From positions 34,705 to 98,704 of the forward strand of contig JACKPV010000040.1 in assembly GCA_024233305.1 (NCBI GenBank): a DNA stretch of 64,000 bases. The letters are read 5' to 3'. The stretch's first letter is position 1; the number at the start of each line of letters is the position of its first letter. Source of the stretch: Verrucomicrobiales bacterium (lineage in GTDB: Bacteria; Verrucomicrobiota; Verrucomicrobiia; Limisphaerales; J093). This document shows, piece by piece, positions 17,010 to 25,150 of this stretch. Made by a program: the position numbers and the translations under genes. Below the pieces are notes generated by a model that saw nothing but the letters and a program-made list of their open reading frames with translations, did no database searches and was not told the origin of the DNA.

Positions 17010-17459
17010 ATGGCCTTCGCCTTCTTTCAACTTCCCGCCAACGCCGGCCCGGAGCTGGCCGCCCCGCTGAATTCCTTCCTGGGCACGCACCGCGTGGTCC
17101 GGGTAACTCGTGAATGGTGCCCGGCCGGCACCGACAGTTACTGGGCCTTCTGTGTGGAATATATGGAGGGCGCGCCCGCCGCGGGGACGGTCACCACGAA
17201 AGTGGACTACAAGGCAGTGCTGCCACCCGAGCAGTTCGAGGTCTTCGCCCGGCTCCGCACCTTGCGCAAGGCCCTGGCCGAGCGCGAAGGCCAGCCGGTG
17301 TTCGCCGTGTTCTCGAACCAGCAACTGGCCGACATCGTCCGGCGGGACTGCCGCACCCTGGATGATCTGAAAGGGGTGCCGGGCATCGGGGAAAGCCGCG
17401 TCGAGAAATACGGGACCGAAGTGCTCGCGGTCCTCCAGGAGAACGGCACGAGCGCATGA
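17010..17459 (+). CDS. HRDC-domain DGR accessory protein
   Basis: This 149-residue protein lies between target and RT. Residues about 74-145 form an HRDC (helicase and RNase D C-terminal) domain: FEVFARLRTLRKALAEREG, VFAVFSNQQLADIVRRDC, TLDDLKGVPGIGESRVEKYG. HRDC domains bind nucleic acid. The N-terminal 70 residues are a beta-rich region (FLGTHRVVRVTREW, YWAFCVEYMEG). HRDC proteins are known to replace the four-helix Avd protein as the accessory factor in some DGRs, where they are presumed to assist template RNA handling. The stop overlaps the RT start by four bases (ATGA), so the two are translationally coupled. Confidence 0.85.
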   Translation: MAFAFFQLPANAGPELAAPLNSFLGTHRVVRVTREWCPAGTDSYWAFCVEYMEGAPAAGTVTTKVDYKAVLPPEQFEVFARLRTLRKALAEREGQPVFAVFSNQQLADIVRRDCRTLDDLKGVPGIGESRVEKYGTEVLAVLQENGTSA

Positions 17460-18748
17460 GAACCGTGGGCGGCCTGCTGGACCGGATGATCGAGCGCGAG
17501 AACTTGCTGGCGGCCGTCTGGCAAGCCGCGAGGGGACGTCGCGAGCAACCGGCCGTGCAGACCTGGCTCGCCCGCCTCGATGACGAACTGGACCGGCTCC
17601 GCGACGAGATCGGCAGCGGCCGGCCACGTTGCGGTGAATGCATCACCTTCACCATCCACGATCCCAAGGAGCGGCTCATCACCGCGCCGGTGTTTCGCGA
17701 GCGCGTGCTGCATCACGCGGTGATGAACCTCTGCGGGCCCGTGCTCGACCGTCGCCTCATCGCGCACACTTACGCCTGCCGGCGCGGCAAGGGCACCGTG
17801 GCCGCGCTGCGGACGGCCCAACGGTTTGCCGCCCGAAATCCATGGTTCCTCAAGCTGGATGTCCGGAAGTACTTCGACAGCATCCCGCATGAGCAATTGT
17901 TCGCGGCACTCGAAAAGGTCTTTCGCGAGCCCGCAGTGCGTCGGATCCTCGCCACCCTGGTGACCGCCTACCGGCGGGGCACTGACCACGGGCTGGCCAT
18001 CGGCACGCTGGTGTCCCAGCACCTCGCCAACTTCTATCTGGCGCCGCTCGACACCCTGGTGTTGCAGTCCGTGCGGCCCGCCGGCTATGTCCGTTACATG
18101 GACGATCTCGCGCTCTGGACCGCCGATGGGGAAAGCGCACGCGAGGGGCGCGACCGGCTGGTCGAGTTTGCGCGGAGACAGCTCGGACTCGAGTTCAAGA
18201 CCGCCTTCCTCAATCGAACGCCCCACGGCATGGATTTCCTCGGGCACCGGGTGTTCCCATACCGACTGGCATTGAGCCGGGCCAGCCGGCGTCGCTACGT
18301 TCGCAAGGTGCGCCGCCTCCACGTCGACTGGGCAACCGGACGCCTCGCCGAGGACGTGGCCCAAGTCCGGGGCGCCGCCCTGACCGCCTTCACCGGCCAT
18401 GCCGACTGCCTCGCCTGGCGACGCCGCATCTTACAGGATTTGGGAGACGGGCCGCAGACAGGGACCGCGTGCTGCGCGGCGGCAGCTGGATCAACAACGG
18501 CAGGAACGCCCGGTCCGGCAACCGCAACGGCAACGACCCCGGCAACCGCAACGACAACTACGGGTTCCGTCCCTGTCCCAGCTCCAGCAGTCGGCCGGAG
18601 CGTCCTGGTGGAACAGGCCCGTCTTCCGGTTCCGTCGCCCTGCGCGATGGACAAAACCCCGAATCCCTGCCGCTGGTCGGTAGCCCCCACGCCGTGGAGC
18701 GTGGCGGGCCAGGGCGAGCGGCAGGGCCATTTTTCCTCCAAACCATGA
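17456..18748 (+). CDS. DGR reverse transcriptase, frame continuing through the template repeat
   Basis: Residues 1-330 are a group II-intron-like/DGR reverse transcriptase: RERVLHHAVMNL, FLKLDVRKYFDSIPHEQL with catalytic Asp135, IGTLVSQHLANFYL with the SQ motif (residues 182-188) that marks DGR enzymes in place of the usual QG, and YVRYMDDLAL with the YMDD box at 214-217. FLGHRVFPYRL and the basic RRRYVRKVRRLH follow. The enzyme copies template RNA with errors at adenines. Unusually, the frame stays open past the RT fold, through the template repeat (residues from about 335) as an Ala/Thr/Pro-rich tail, and stops at 18748 overlapping the Roco start as ATGA. Whether this tail is functional is unknown. 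Confidence 0.93.
   Translation: MRTVGGLLDRMIERENLLAAVWQAARGRREQPAVQTWLARLDDELDRLRDEIGSGRPRCGECITFTIHDPKERLITAPVFRERVLHHAVMNLCGPVLDRRLIAHTYACRRGKGTVAALRTAQRFAARNPWFLKLDVRKYFDSIPHEQLFAALEKVFREPAVRRILATLVTAYRRGTDHGLAIGTLVSQHLANFYLAPLDTLVLQSVRPAGYVRYMDDLALWTADGESAREGRDRLVEFARRQLGLEFKTAFLNRTPHGMDFLGHRVFPYRLALSRASRRRYVRKVRRLHVDWATGRLAEDVAQVRGAALTAFTGHADCLAWRRRILQDLGDGPQTGTACCAAAAGSTTAGTPGPATATATTPATATTTTGSVPVPAPAVGRSVLVEQARLPVPSPCAMDKTPNPCRWSVAPTPWSVAGQGERQGHFSSKP
18458..18591 (+). repeat. DGR template repeat (TR)
   Basis: Near-copy of the VR at 16752-16885. In the target's frame it encodes DRVLRGGSWINNGRN followed by repeated Asn-rich codons. Most variable codons are AAC or contain A at the first two positions, a design that allows many amino acids but no stop codon after adenine mutagenesis. 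It contains 27 adenines between 18458 and 18579, of which 17 differ in the VR. It lies inside the 3' part of the RT reading frame and about 150 bases upstream of the Roco gene. Confidence 0.93.
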
Positions 18749-21700
18749 GCCGGGAATCACTCGAACTCGCCCGTAACCGCATCGCCGACTGTCTCCAGCA
18801 GGAAGCCGACGGCACATTGGTGCAGCGCCGCGATTATCTGAACCTCGCCGGTCTCGAATTGACCGACGAAGAACTCGTCGCCGAGTTCGATCCGGAAGGC
18901 GGCTACCTGCCCCGCATCAGTCTGGCGAACCTGATCCACCTCCGCTACCTCGACCTCACCGGCAACCGCCTCACCGAACTCCCCGAGTGCCTCACCCGCT
19001 TCACCGGCCTGGTCTGGCTCGGGCTCAACTTCAACCGGATCACGCAGCTGCCTGACTCGATCGGCAACTTGGTGGAGCTCCAGCGGCTCTATCTGCGCGG
19101 GAATGCCCTGGGCGCGCTGCCGCCGGGCGTGGGCAGCCTACGTGCGCTCGTCGAACTTGACGGCCACGGGAATCGCATCACGGAGGCGCCGGTTTCGCTC
19201 CTACCCTTGCTCGACGAGAAGCGTCCGGTGGGGCCGCTCCATTTCAACTTCGAAGACAACGGCAGCCAGTGGAGCGAAGCCGTGAGCGCAGCGGAGGGGG
19301 CGAAAGCCCAACGGGTCGCGTTGGGCAATTACCTCCGGCAGATGGGGGTCGGGTCGCGAATGCTGCGCCAGGGCAAGTTACTGCTCGTGGGCGAAGGGGG
19401 CGCGGGGAAGACCACCCTGCTCGATGTGTTGGAGGGCAAGGATTACAACCCCAACTCGGACAGCACGCATGGACTCGAGCGCCGTCCGCTTCGACTCACC
19501 GCCGCCGATGGCTGGGAGGGAACGCTCCACGCCTGGGATTTCAGTGGCCAGGCTGCCATGCGGCCAACGCACCAGCTCTTTTTCACCTCGCCCGCGCTTT
19601 ATCTCCTCGTCTGGAACCACCGCGACAGCCGCGAGGACAGCAGCAAGGAGATCACCGAATGGCTGACGCTCATCGACCAGCGGACCGAGGGCCGGGGGCG
19701 GGTGTTGCTGGTGGCGAAGAAGGCCGAGCACCGGAGCGCCGAGCCGCCGGACTACGACGAGATCCACCATCGGTTCGGTCCGGACGGAAACGGAATCCTG
19801 ATCGAGGACGGCTGCTTCAAGGTGGACTCGGAGGGACCGGAAGCGGCGGAACAGGTCCGCCGATTGAAGCAGCGCATCGCGCGCTTCGCAGCGGAAGAGG
19901 CTCCGGCCTTCAACGAGGAACGCCCTACGAGTTGGATCGAGGCGCAGGCGCACTTCGCGCGCCTGGGAGGTTACCGCGAGGTTCCCGACACCACGCACGA
20001 GTTGGATGCCACGGATCCCCTGCCCGCAGTGGCCCCGCCCCAGGGGCCGGCGGAAACTCCGCCCTACATGGAATGGGGGGAGTTTACCAGAACCTGCAGC
20101 GAGACCTTCCACATCACCGATCCGGAGGAGTACGCTCGTGCCCAGAACCGCCTCGGCACTCTGGTATGGGTGGACACGGAGCGCCTTCGCTGGCTGGATC
20201 TGGCCGACCAGGAGCCCGCCTGTCGGCTCGTCGTGTTGAATCCCGACTGGCTGAGCAAAGCGATCGGCTTCGTTATCGAGCGGGACAGCGCCGACCAGGT
20301 CCGCACCAAGGGGAAGGTGCCGGTCCAGCCCGACGACGTCCCCGCCGGACTCGTCTCAAAGCCGCAGATGAACGCGATCTGGTCGAATCCGCCACAACCG
20401 AAACACACGCCGCCCCTCGTCTTCCCCGAAGGTCTCTTCGATTTCTTCCGCCAGCTGATGCGCGCGTTCGATATCGCCCGCCCGGTTCGGCATGGCGGCA
20501 AGCATGACGGCGAATGGTACCTCGTCCCCAGCCGCCTGCCGACGTTGGCTCCCGCAGCCTGGAAGGAGGAAATCCGTCGAGACGGCTCACCGCGGGTTTT
20601 CTGGCGCGCGGAACTGCGGGTGAACCACGACGAACCTCTCAACGCCTGGCTGGGGCTGGCGATCTTCCACCGCTTGATGATCGTCCTGCACGGCGATGCG
20701 CAAGGCCGTCAGGATTTCGCGCGCGCGGCCCACTGGCGTCGAGGGTTCATCCTCGCGCCCGCGGGTACCGGACAGGCGCGCATCGAATACAACGGCGCGC
20801 ATCGGAAGGGATCATCGCGGGGTGTCGGTTTCGACATTCAGGTGGCCGCCCATCAACCACGGGAACTGTGGGCGGTCTTCTCGGAAGCGTTGCGGCATGT
20901 CATTCAGGACCTCGAGCGGCACTACGGCTACGCCAGTATTGATGTGCAGCGTTTCGTTTCCTGCCCGGCCGACAAATGCGACCGGGAGTCTCATGAGCGG
21001 TTCTTCATGCCGGAGGACACGATCCGTGAATCCGCTCAATCCGGAAGCGAGGACTGGAGGAAGGAGACCACCGTCTGCAACGTCGGCAAATGCGGCAGGC
21101 GCATCGAGTTAGGCTGGTTGTGGGACGGGCGGGCAGTGGAAGATCCCGGCCAACAGGACCGGATCGAGAAGAAGATCGATCAACTTACCGAGAGCAGCGA
21201 GGAAATGCGCCGCGAGGTCGGCGCCAGCCGGCTGGAGATCGAAGCATCAACCCGCCAGATGGCGGAACTGCGAAGCGAACTCGCCGACATCCATCATCGA
21301 CTGGAAGCAGGCGCCCTGGCATCCGAGCAGGCCTTGCGCCGGATCCTGGAAGGGCAGGAAGAGCTGGGGCGCAGCCTCCGCGAAGCCTTGACCCGGGCGA
21401 GCGAGGAGTTGCGCTCCCGCCTCCGGGCGTACCAGACAACTCTGGCTGGCGAGAGCGATGAACTGCCCCGCCTCTATACTCTCCGCCCGTTAGGCCGGTG
21501 GACGCTGCCGCACTTCGGGCGGAAAAAGTGGCGATTGCGGCTCCACTGCGAGAAAACCGCCCATCCGGCGAGGCTGTTTTCCAACGACGGGCAGGGTGAG
21601 TTCATCATCCCCGAGACCCAGCAGTTCTTGCGGACGGTCGGCCCTTACGTGAAACGGGTGTCCACGCTGCTGGCCGCCTTGGGACCCGTCACTGCGTTGA

Positions 21701-22002
21701 TCAGCGGCACCGACACCATGGTTGCGGTGACTCCAGCGATCGTTTACGGACTCGTCGAGTGGGCGCGGGCTTACCAAACCCCGATCCGCCGTCTGTCAGC
21801 AATGATCGAGGAAGAGTCCGCCGCCGGCGTAGATGGAATGGTCGACACTGGCCAGCGCCCGGTGATCGCCGAGAAGCGAGGTCTGCTCTGGCTTCACAAT
21901 TATCTTCGCGCTGACCCCAAGCGCCTGAACCGCCTCGGGTTGTTGGCAAAGCGCGACCCCCAGGGCCGGACCTGGTGGGTGCTACCCGAGGTCGACCCGT
22001 GA
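18745..22002 (+). CDS. LRR-Roc-COR (Roco-family) GTPase
   Basis: At 1085 residues from the ATG at 18745, it opens with leucine-rich repeats at about 60-150 (LANLIHLRYLDLTGNRLTEL, FTGLVWLGLNFNRITQLPDS). The Roc GTPase follows, with P-loop VGEGGAGKTTLL (about 215-226), switch II WDFSGQ and LLVAKKAE in the G4 position. The COR-like part includes VLNPDWLSKAIGFVI and YLVPSRLP. A Cys pair motif (CPADKC, then CNVGKCGR) may bind zinc. A coiled coil at about 810-900 and a hydrophobic segment (ALGPVTALISGTDTMVAVTP) follow. Roco proteins are signalling GTPases. The start overlaps the RT frame's stop, so co-expression with the DGR is likely; a role as partner of the diversified target is inferred. Confidence 0.88.
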   Translation: MSRESLELARNRIADCLQQEADGTLVQRRDYLNLAGLELTDEELVAEFDPEGGYLPRISLANLIHLRYLDLTGNRLTELPECLTRFTGLVWLGLNFNRITQLPDSIGNLVELQRLYLRGNALGALPPGVGSLRALVELDGHGNRITEAPVSLLPLLDEKRPVGPLHFNFEDNGSQWSEAVSAAEGAKAQRVALGNYLRQMGVGSRMLRQGKLLLVGEGGAGKTTLLDVLEGKDYNPNSDSTHGLERRPLRLTAADGWEGTLHAWDFSGQAAMRPTHQLFFTSPALYLLVWNHRDSREDSSKEITEWLTLIDQRTEGRGRVLLVAKKAEHRSAEPPDYDEIHHRFGPDGNGILIEDGCFKVDSEGPEAAEQVRRLKQRIARFAAEEAPAFNEERPTSWIEAQAHFARLGGYREVPDTTHELDATDPLPAVAPPQGPAETPPYMEWGEFTRTCSETFHITDPEEYARAQNRLGTLVWVDTERLRWLDLADQEPACRLVVLNPDWLSKAIGFVIERDSADQVRTKGKVPVQPDDVPAGLVSKPQMNAIWSNPPQPKHTPPLVFPEGLFDFFRQLMRAFDIARPVRHGGKHDGEWYLVPSRLPTLAPAAWKEEIRRDGSPRVFWRAELRVNHDEPLNAWLGLAIFHRLMIVLHGDAQGRQDFARAAHWRRGFILAPAGTGQARIEYNGAHRKGSSRGVGFDIQVAAHQPRELWAVFSEALRHVIQDLERHYGYASIDVQRFVSCPADKCDRESHERFFMPEDTIRESAQSGSEDWRKETTVCNVGKCGRRIELGWLWDGRAVEDPGQQDRIEKKIDQLTESSEEMRREVGASRLEIEASTRQMAELRSELADIHHRLEAGALASEQALRRILEGQEELGRSLREALTRASEELRSRLRAYQTTLAGESDELPRLYTLRPLGRWTLPHFGRKKWRLRLHCEKTAHPARLFSNDGQGEFIIPETQQFLRTVGPYVKRVSTLLAALGPVTALISGTDTMVAVTPAIVYGLVEWARAYQTPIRRLSAMIEEESAAGVDGMVDTGQRPVIAEKRGLLWLHNYLRADPKRLNRLGLLAKRDPQGRTWWVLPEVDP

Positions 22003-22100
22003 GCTGGACCCGGACAAATGGCGCAGGGGTCGGTTCCTGATGTTTACACAACTGTTGGTCCCGGCTTCTTGGCCCCGACACTCCGGACGACCGCTTTCCC

Positions 22101-22901
22101 CTACCCGCTTCCGGGCTCGGGAGGCGCCGGAAACCACGGCAGTAATTCCGCGGTGACCAGTTCGTGGCCGGCGCGGTTGGGGTGGTTGACCTGGGACATC
22201 AGGTCCGGGAGCGGACGACCCGCGGCAAGGACGCGTTGGAAGGCGGCCAGACTGTCAACGAGCCCCACCGAATGTTCGCGGGCGAGCCGGCGGACCTGTT
22301 CGGCGTGGCGGTTGAGCGGGTCGGCGGGATCGTCAAGGCGGGCCCGCTGGTCGGGCGTCGGTGTGAGGAGGAGGACCTTGCTGCCGTGCGCGAGGGCGTT
22401 CGTGATCATGGAATGCCAGGCGCTCTCCGCGGCTGCGAGGCCGATGCGGCGGTCGTTCAACGCGTAGTCGATCAGCACCACATCCGGCCGCCGCGCCAGC
22501 ACGTCCCCCGCGAAACGCCGCGCGCCGCTCGCCGAATCTTCGCCGCCAATCGCGGTCACCGTCACGTTGATGACCGCGCAGGGAAAGCGCTCCTTCAAGG
22601 CGCGGTGCAGGAGGTGCGGATAGGCATTGAAGGTGTCGACGACGGGGGTCCGGAAGTAGCCCGCCGGCACGCTGTGTCCGTGGCAAACGATGTTGACCGT
22701 GCGATTGGTCGGCCAGCGCCGGCCGAGTGCTTCGACGAGTGCGGCCAGGTACGTCCGCGCATCCGCGCCCTGCGCGGCCGGGGAAGCCGCGTCTCCGGAT
22801 GGTTGGCCGACAATCGTCTCTCCGGCCCGGCCGGCAGCCGGGACGGACAGGAGCACGACCAGACCAAGGACGAGAGTTGCCGCGGTTCGCTTTGCCTTCA
22901 T
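22101..22901 (-). CDS. Exported SGNH-hydrolase-like protein
   Basis: This 266-residue protein has a signal peptide (TLVLGLVVLLSVPAAGRA). The SGNH order is visible: VNIVCHGHSVPAGYF at the block I position, VTAIGGEDSASGARR at block II, DVVLIDYALNDRR with Asn at block III, and MSQVNHPNRAGHE at block V. Block I has His instead of the usual Asp before the nucleophilic Ser (GHS rather than GDS), seen in some family branches. It converges with the Roco gene and is not part of the DGR module. Substrate unknown; a periplasmic or extracellular esterase is likely. Confidence 0.78.
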   Translation of the reverse strand: MKAKRTAATLVLGLVVLLSVPAAGRAGETIVGQPSGDAASPAAQGADARTYLAALVEALGRRWPTNRTVNIVCHGHSVPAGYFRTPVVDTFNAYPHLLHRALKERFPCAVINVTVTAIGGEDSASGARRFAGDVLARRPDVVLIDYALNDRRIGLAAAESAWHSMITNALAHGSKVLLLTPTPDQRARLDDPADPLNRHAEQVRRLAREHSVGLVDSLAAFQRVLAAGRPLPDLMSQVNHPNRAGHELVTAELLPWFPAPPEPGSG

Positions 22902-22982
22902 GTTCCCCGGATTGAACCCCGGAACCGCCGCGCGGGCAACCGTGTCGGTCGGGCGAACGGCGCCCGCCGAGGTCGCTGCCGT

Positions 22983-23432
22983 TCAACCGGCCGGCCGGGC
23001 GACGGGCCGTCCGCTCAGCACCAGCTCGGTGGTTGCGAGCAGCTGGCCCGCCATCTCGACCCGCGCCGACGCCTGCACGAGCCCCGCGAGCCGGCCGCGA
23101 ATCTCGGCCTGGACCCGGACGACGTCGCCGGGACGCGGGGCGCCCAGGATTTTGGCGACGCGCACGGCGGTCAATCGCAGGTCGGCCAGGGGAGGAACGT
23201 CCGGATCGCTTTGGGCCACCACGCCGGCCAGTTGCGCCGCAGCTTCGATGAGCAACACACCGGGCAGGAGCGGCTGCCCCGGAAAATGCCCGCGCAGGAA
23301 GGGTTCGTCGCCGCGCAAGGTGTATTCGGCGCGCCCCGACCGGCCGGGATCAAGGGCCAGCAAGCGATCGAGGAACCGGAACTCCGGACCGTGCGGCAGC
23401 GCGCGCAGGGCTTGGACGAGATCGACGCTCAC
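22983..23432 (-). CDS. FabZ/ApeI-like 3-hydroxyacyl-ACP dehydratase
   Basis: This 149-residue hot-dog-fold protein contains GDEPFLRGHFPGQPLLPGVL and IEAAAQLAG, with the catalytic His in GHFPG and the Glu in LIEAAAQ, as in FabZ and the dehydratases of aryl-polyene clusters. The GTG start at 23432 overlaps the stop of the LolA-like gene (GTGA). It is the last gene of a six-gene operon read on the minus strand. A general FabZ is possible, but the neighbours suggest a dedicated acyl-chain pathway. Confidence 0.8.
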   Translation of the reverse strand: MSVDLVQALRALPHGPEFRFLDRLLALDPGRSGRAEYTLRGDEPFLRGHFPGQPLLPGVLLIEAAAQLAGVVAQSDPDVPPLADLRLTAVRVAKILGAPRPGDVVRVQAEIRGRLAGLVQASARVEMAGQLLATTELVLSGRPVARPAG

Positions 23433-24202
23433 GGCTGGCCTGGCTCGACGACCTGGAAGTCCGGCGGAAGCGGGTACTCGAACCGGTCGTCTGGGAGCGG
23501 CGGATTCACGACGGCGTTGGTGAAGTCGTTGCGCAGGCTCGAGCCGTCGGCGAAGCGCATTTCGTTGGCGCGCATTTCGAAGGTGGCCGGTTCGAGTTCG
23601 AGCTGCACACCGGTCATGAAGCGGCTGGCGGCGGCGCTGCGCGGGGTGAGGCGGATGAGCAGGCGACCGTCCTCGACCTGCGGCGGCGCCACCGTGAACC
23701 GGGCTTCGAGTTCGGCGCGGTTGGTGGCGAAGCCGGCATCCAACAGGGCCAGCGCGCCCCGCCAGGTTTCGCCCGCGCCTTCCTGCAGCGGATAGCGCTC
23801 GACGCGTTTGAGCCGCGGGTAGATCACCAGGAGTTCCTTCGCGTTGCGCAGCGCAATGGTCCGGGCCGGCTCGCCGAGTTCCCACCGGAAACGGTCCGGC
23901 GCGGCGAACCACAGGCGCCCCGGCGTGCGGAGCGGTTCTTTCAGCGCCTTGAGGGAACGCGTCTGGGTGAACTCCGCCGACCACGTCCGGACTTCCGCCT
24001 GCGCGTGCAGCCATTGATCCAGCAACGGCGTGGCCTCGGCGGCGCGCGCGGGGCCCGCCCAACCGCAAAGCAACAGACCGAGCAGCCCCGGCAAGGCCCG
24101 CCGGAGAGGCGTCGAGCAACGCCCGGCGACGGGAACCCCGGAGCGGGAGGCGAAGGAAACCCCGGGGCGACCGGGGGAGGAGGGTGGGTTCGGGTGGCTC
24201 AT
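23429..24202 (-). CDS. LolA-like outer-membrane lipoprotein carrier
   Basis: This 257-residue protein has a late signal segment (LPGLLGLLLCGWAGPARA) followed by the LolA-type fold: EVRTWSAEFTQTRSLKAL, PGRLWFAAPDRFRWEL, LLVIYPRLKRVERYPL and, near the end, LRNDFTNAVVNPPLPDDRFEY. LolA-like proteins ferry hydrophobic molecules across the periplasm. In aryl-polyene and related loci a dedicated copy is found with an MMPL exporter, as here. The long N-terminal lead (about 40 residues before the hydrophobic core) suggests the real start may lie a little downstream, but no other ATG fits. Confidence 0.8.
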   Translation of the reverse strand: MSHPNPPSSPGRPGVSFASRSGVPVAGRCSTPLRRALPGLLGLLLCGWAGPARAAEATPLLDQWLHAQAEVRTWSAEFTQTRSLKALKEPLRTPGRLWFAAPDRFRWELGEPARTIALRNAKELLVIYPRLKRVERYPLQEGAGETWRGALALLDAGFATNRAELEARFTVAPPQVEDGRLLIRLTPRSAAASRFMTGVQLELEPATFEMRANEMRFADGSSLRNDFTNAVVNPPLPDDRFEYPLPPDFQVVEPGQP

Positions 24203-24205
24203 GAT

Positions 24206-25150
24206 TCAGAGGGGATCGGGCGCCGGGGGCCAGAGAGGAACGAAATGGTACCACTGGTCGGCATAGTTCCGGATGACGGGTTCGAAACCGGTCATGATGC
24301 GTTGCGCCAACCGGCGCCGTTCTTCGCGCTGGCCGAGCGCCCGGCGGTCGTAGGCAAACTCGGGCAGCACATGCGCCTCGTAGCCGCGGCCTTCCTCGAC
24401 GATGTAAACGCCGGCCAACGAACAACCCGAGGCGCGCGCGAGTTCCGCGGGAGCGACCGAGGCGTGGAAGGGACGCCCGGCGAGGGTGACGGGCACCGCG
24501 CCCGGCGCCGGCGGACGATCGATCAGCATGGCCACGCAGGCGCCGCCTTCGAGCCGCTTGATGATCTCGACGAACGCGAAGGCGTCGCGCCCGACAACGA
24601 GGGTTTCGATGCCCCACCGTTCGCGCGAGCGGCGGCGCAATTCGGTGAGATCGCCGGCGGGTTCCTCCTGGGTGATGACGAGGAGGCTGAGGCCGCGCTC
24701 GATCAGCAACGGCGCGCCGATCTCCCAATTGCCGAGGTGCGGAGTGAGCATCAACACCCCGCGACCACGCGCATGCATGGCGGCGAAACGCTCCCAATCG
24801 TGCAGGGCCACAAAACGCCGGGCGAGCGGCAGGCCGGCCTCGAACCGCATGAGGTCGGTCAGCTTACGGCCAAAGTTGAGGAAAAGCCGGTCGGTGGCGG
24901 CTTCGCTTTCGGCCCGGTTCCCGTCGAACCAGGGCAGCAAATTCCCGACCACCACCGCACGTCGCCGCGTGTGCAGGCGCCCGTAACCACGGGCCAGTGC
25001 GCCGGTGAAGGCCAGGCTGAAGCCAAGCGGCAGGACGCGCGCCAGACCCAACCCAGCGCGCCAGAGCGTGCCCTGGTAGAAGGCCGAGGGCCGGGGCGCC
25101 GGGCCCGCAGGCGACGACCGGACGACTGGCTCTGCGACGGCGCTTTTCAT
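24206..25150 (-). CDS. Lysophospholipid acyltransferase-like (LpxL/HtrB-type) membrane enzyme
   Basis: This 314-residue protein carries LMLTPHLGNWEIGAPLL, the H(x4)E motif of the LpxL acyltransferase family, then RERWGIETLVVGRDAF and VAMLIDRPPAPGAVPV, which correspond to the later conserved blocks. An N-terminal hydrophobic segment (GLGLARVLPLGFSLAFTGAL) anchors it to the inner membrane. The family transfers acyl chains from ACP to lipid or sugar acceptors. The ATG at 25150 overlaps the exporter's stop (ATGA), and the LolA gene follows after three bases. In context it probably attaches the operon's acyl product to a carrier lipid. Confidence 0.82.
   Translation of the reverse strand: MKSAVAEPVVRSSPAGPAPRPSAFYQGTLWRAGLGLARVLPLGFSLAFTGALARGYGRLHTRRRAVVVGNLLPWFDGNRAESEAATDRLFLNFGRKLTDLMRFEAGLPLARRFVALHDWERFAAMHARGRGVLMLTPHLGNWEIGAPLLIERGLSLLVITQEEPAGDLTELRRRSRERWGIETLVVGRDAFAFVEIIKRLEGGACVAMLIDRPPAPGAVPVTLAGRPFHASVAPAELARASGCSLAGVYIVEEGRGYEAHVLPEFAYDRRALGQREERRRLAQRIMTGFEPVIRNYADQWYHFVPLWPPAPDPL

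Noticed and set aside
16763..18579. A second target gene (second VR) in the window
   Set aside because: VLRGGSW and the flanking repeat occur only in the target and in the template itself; no other FGE-fold gene was found.
18399..18683. Asn/Gln/Arg-rich frame across the template repeat as a separate small gene
   Set aside because: It is another frame of the template repeat; its composition follows from the AAC codons and there is no start context or family.
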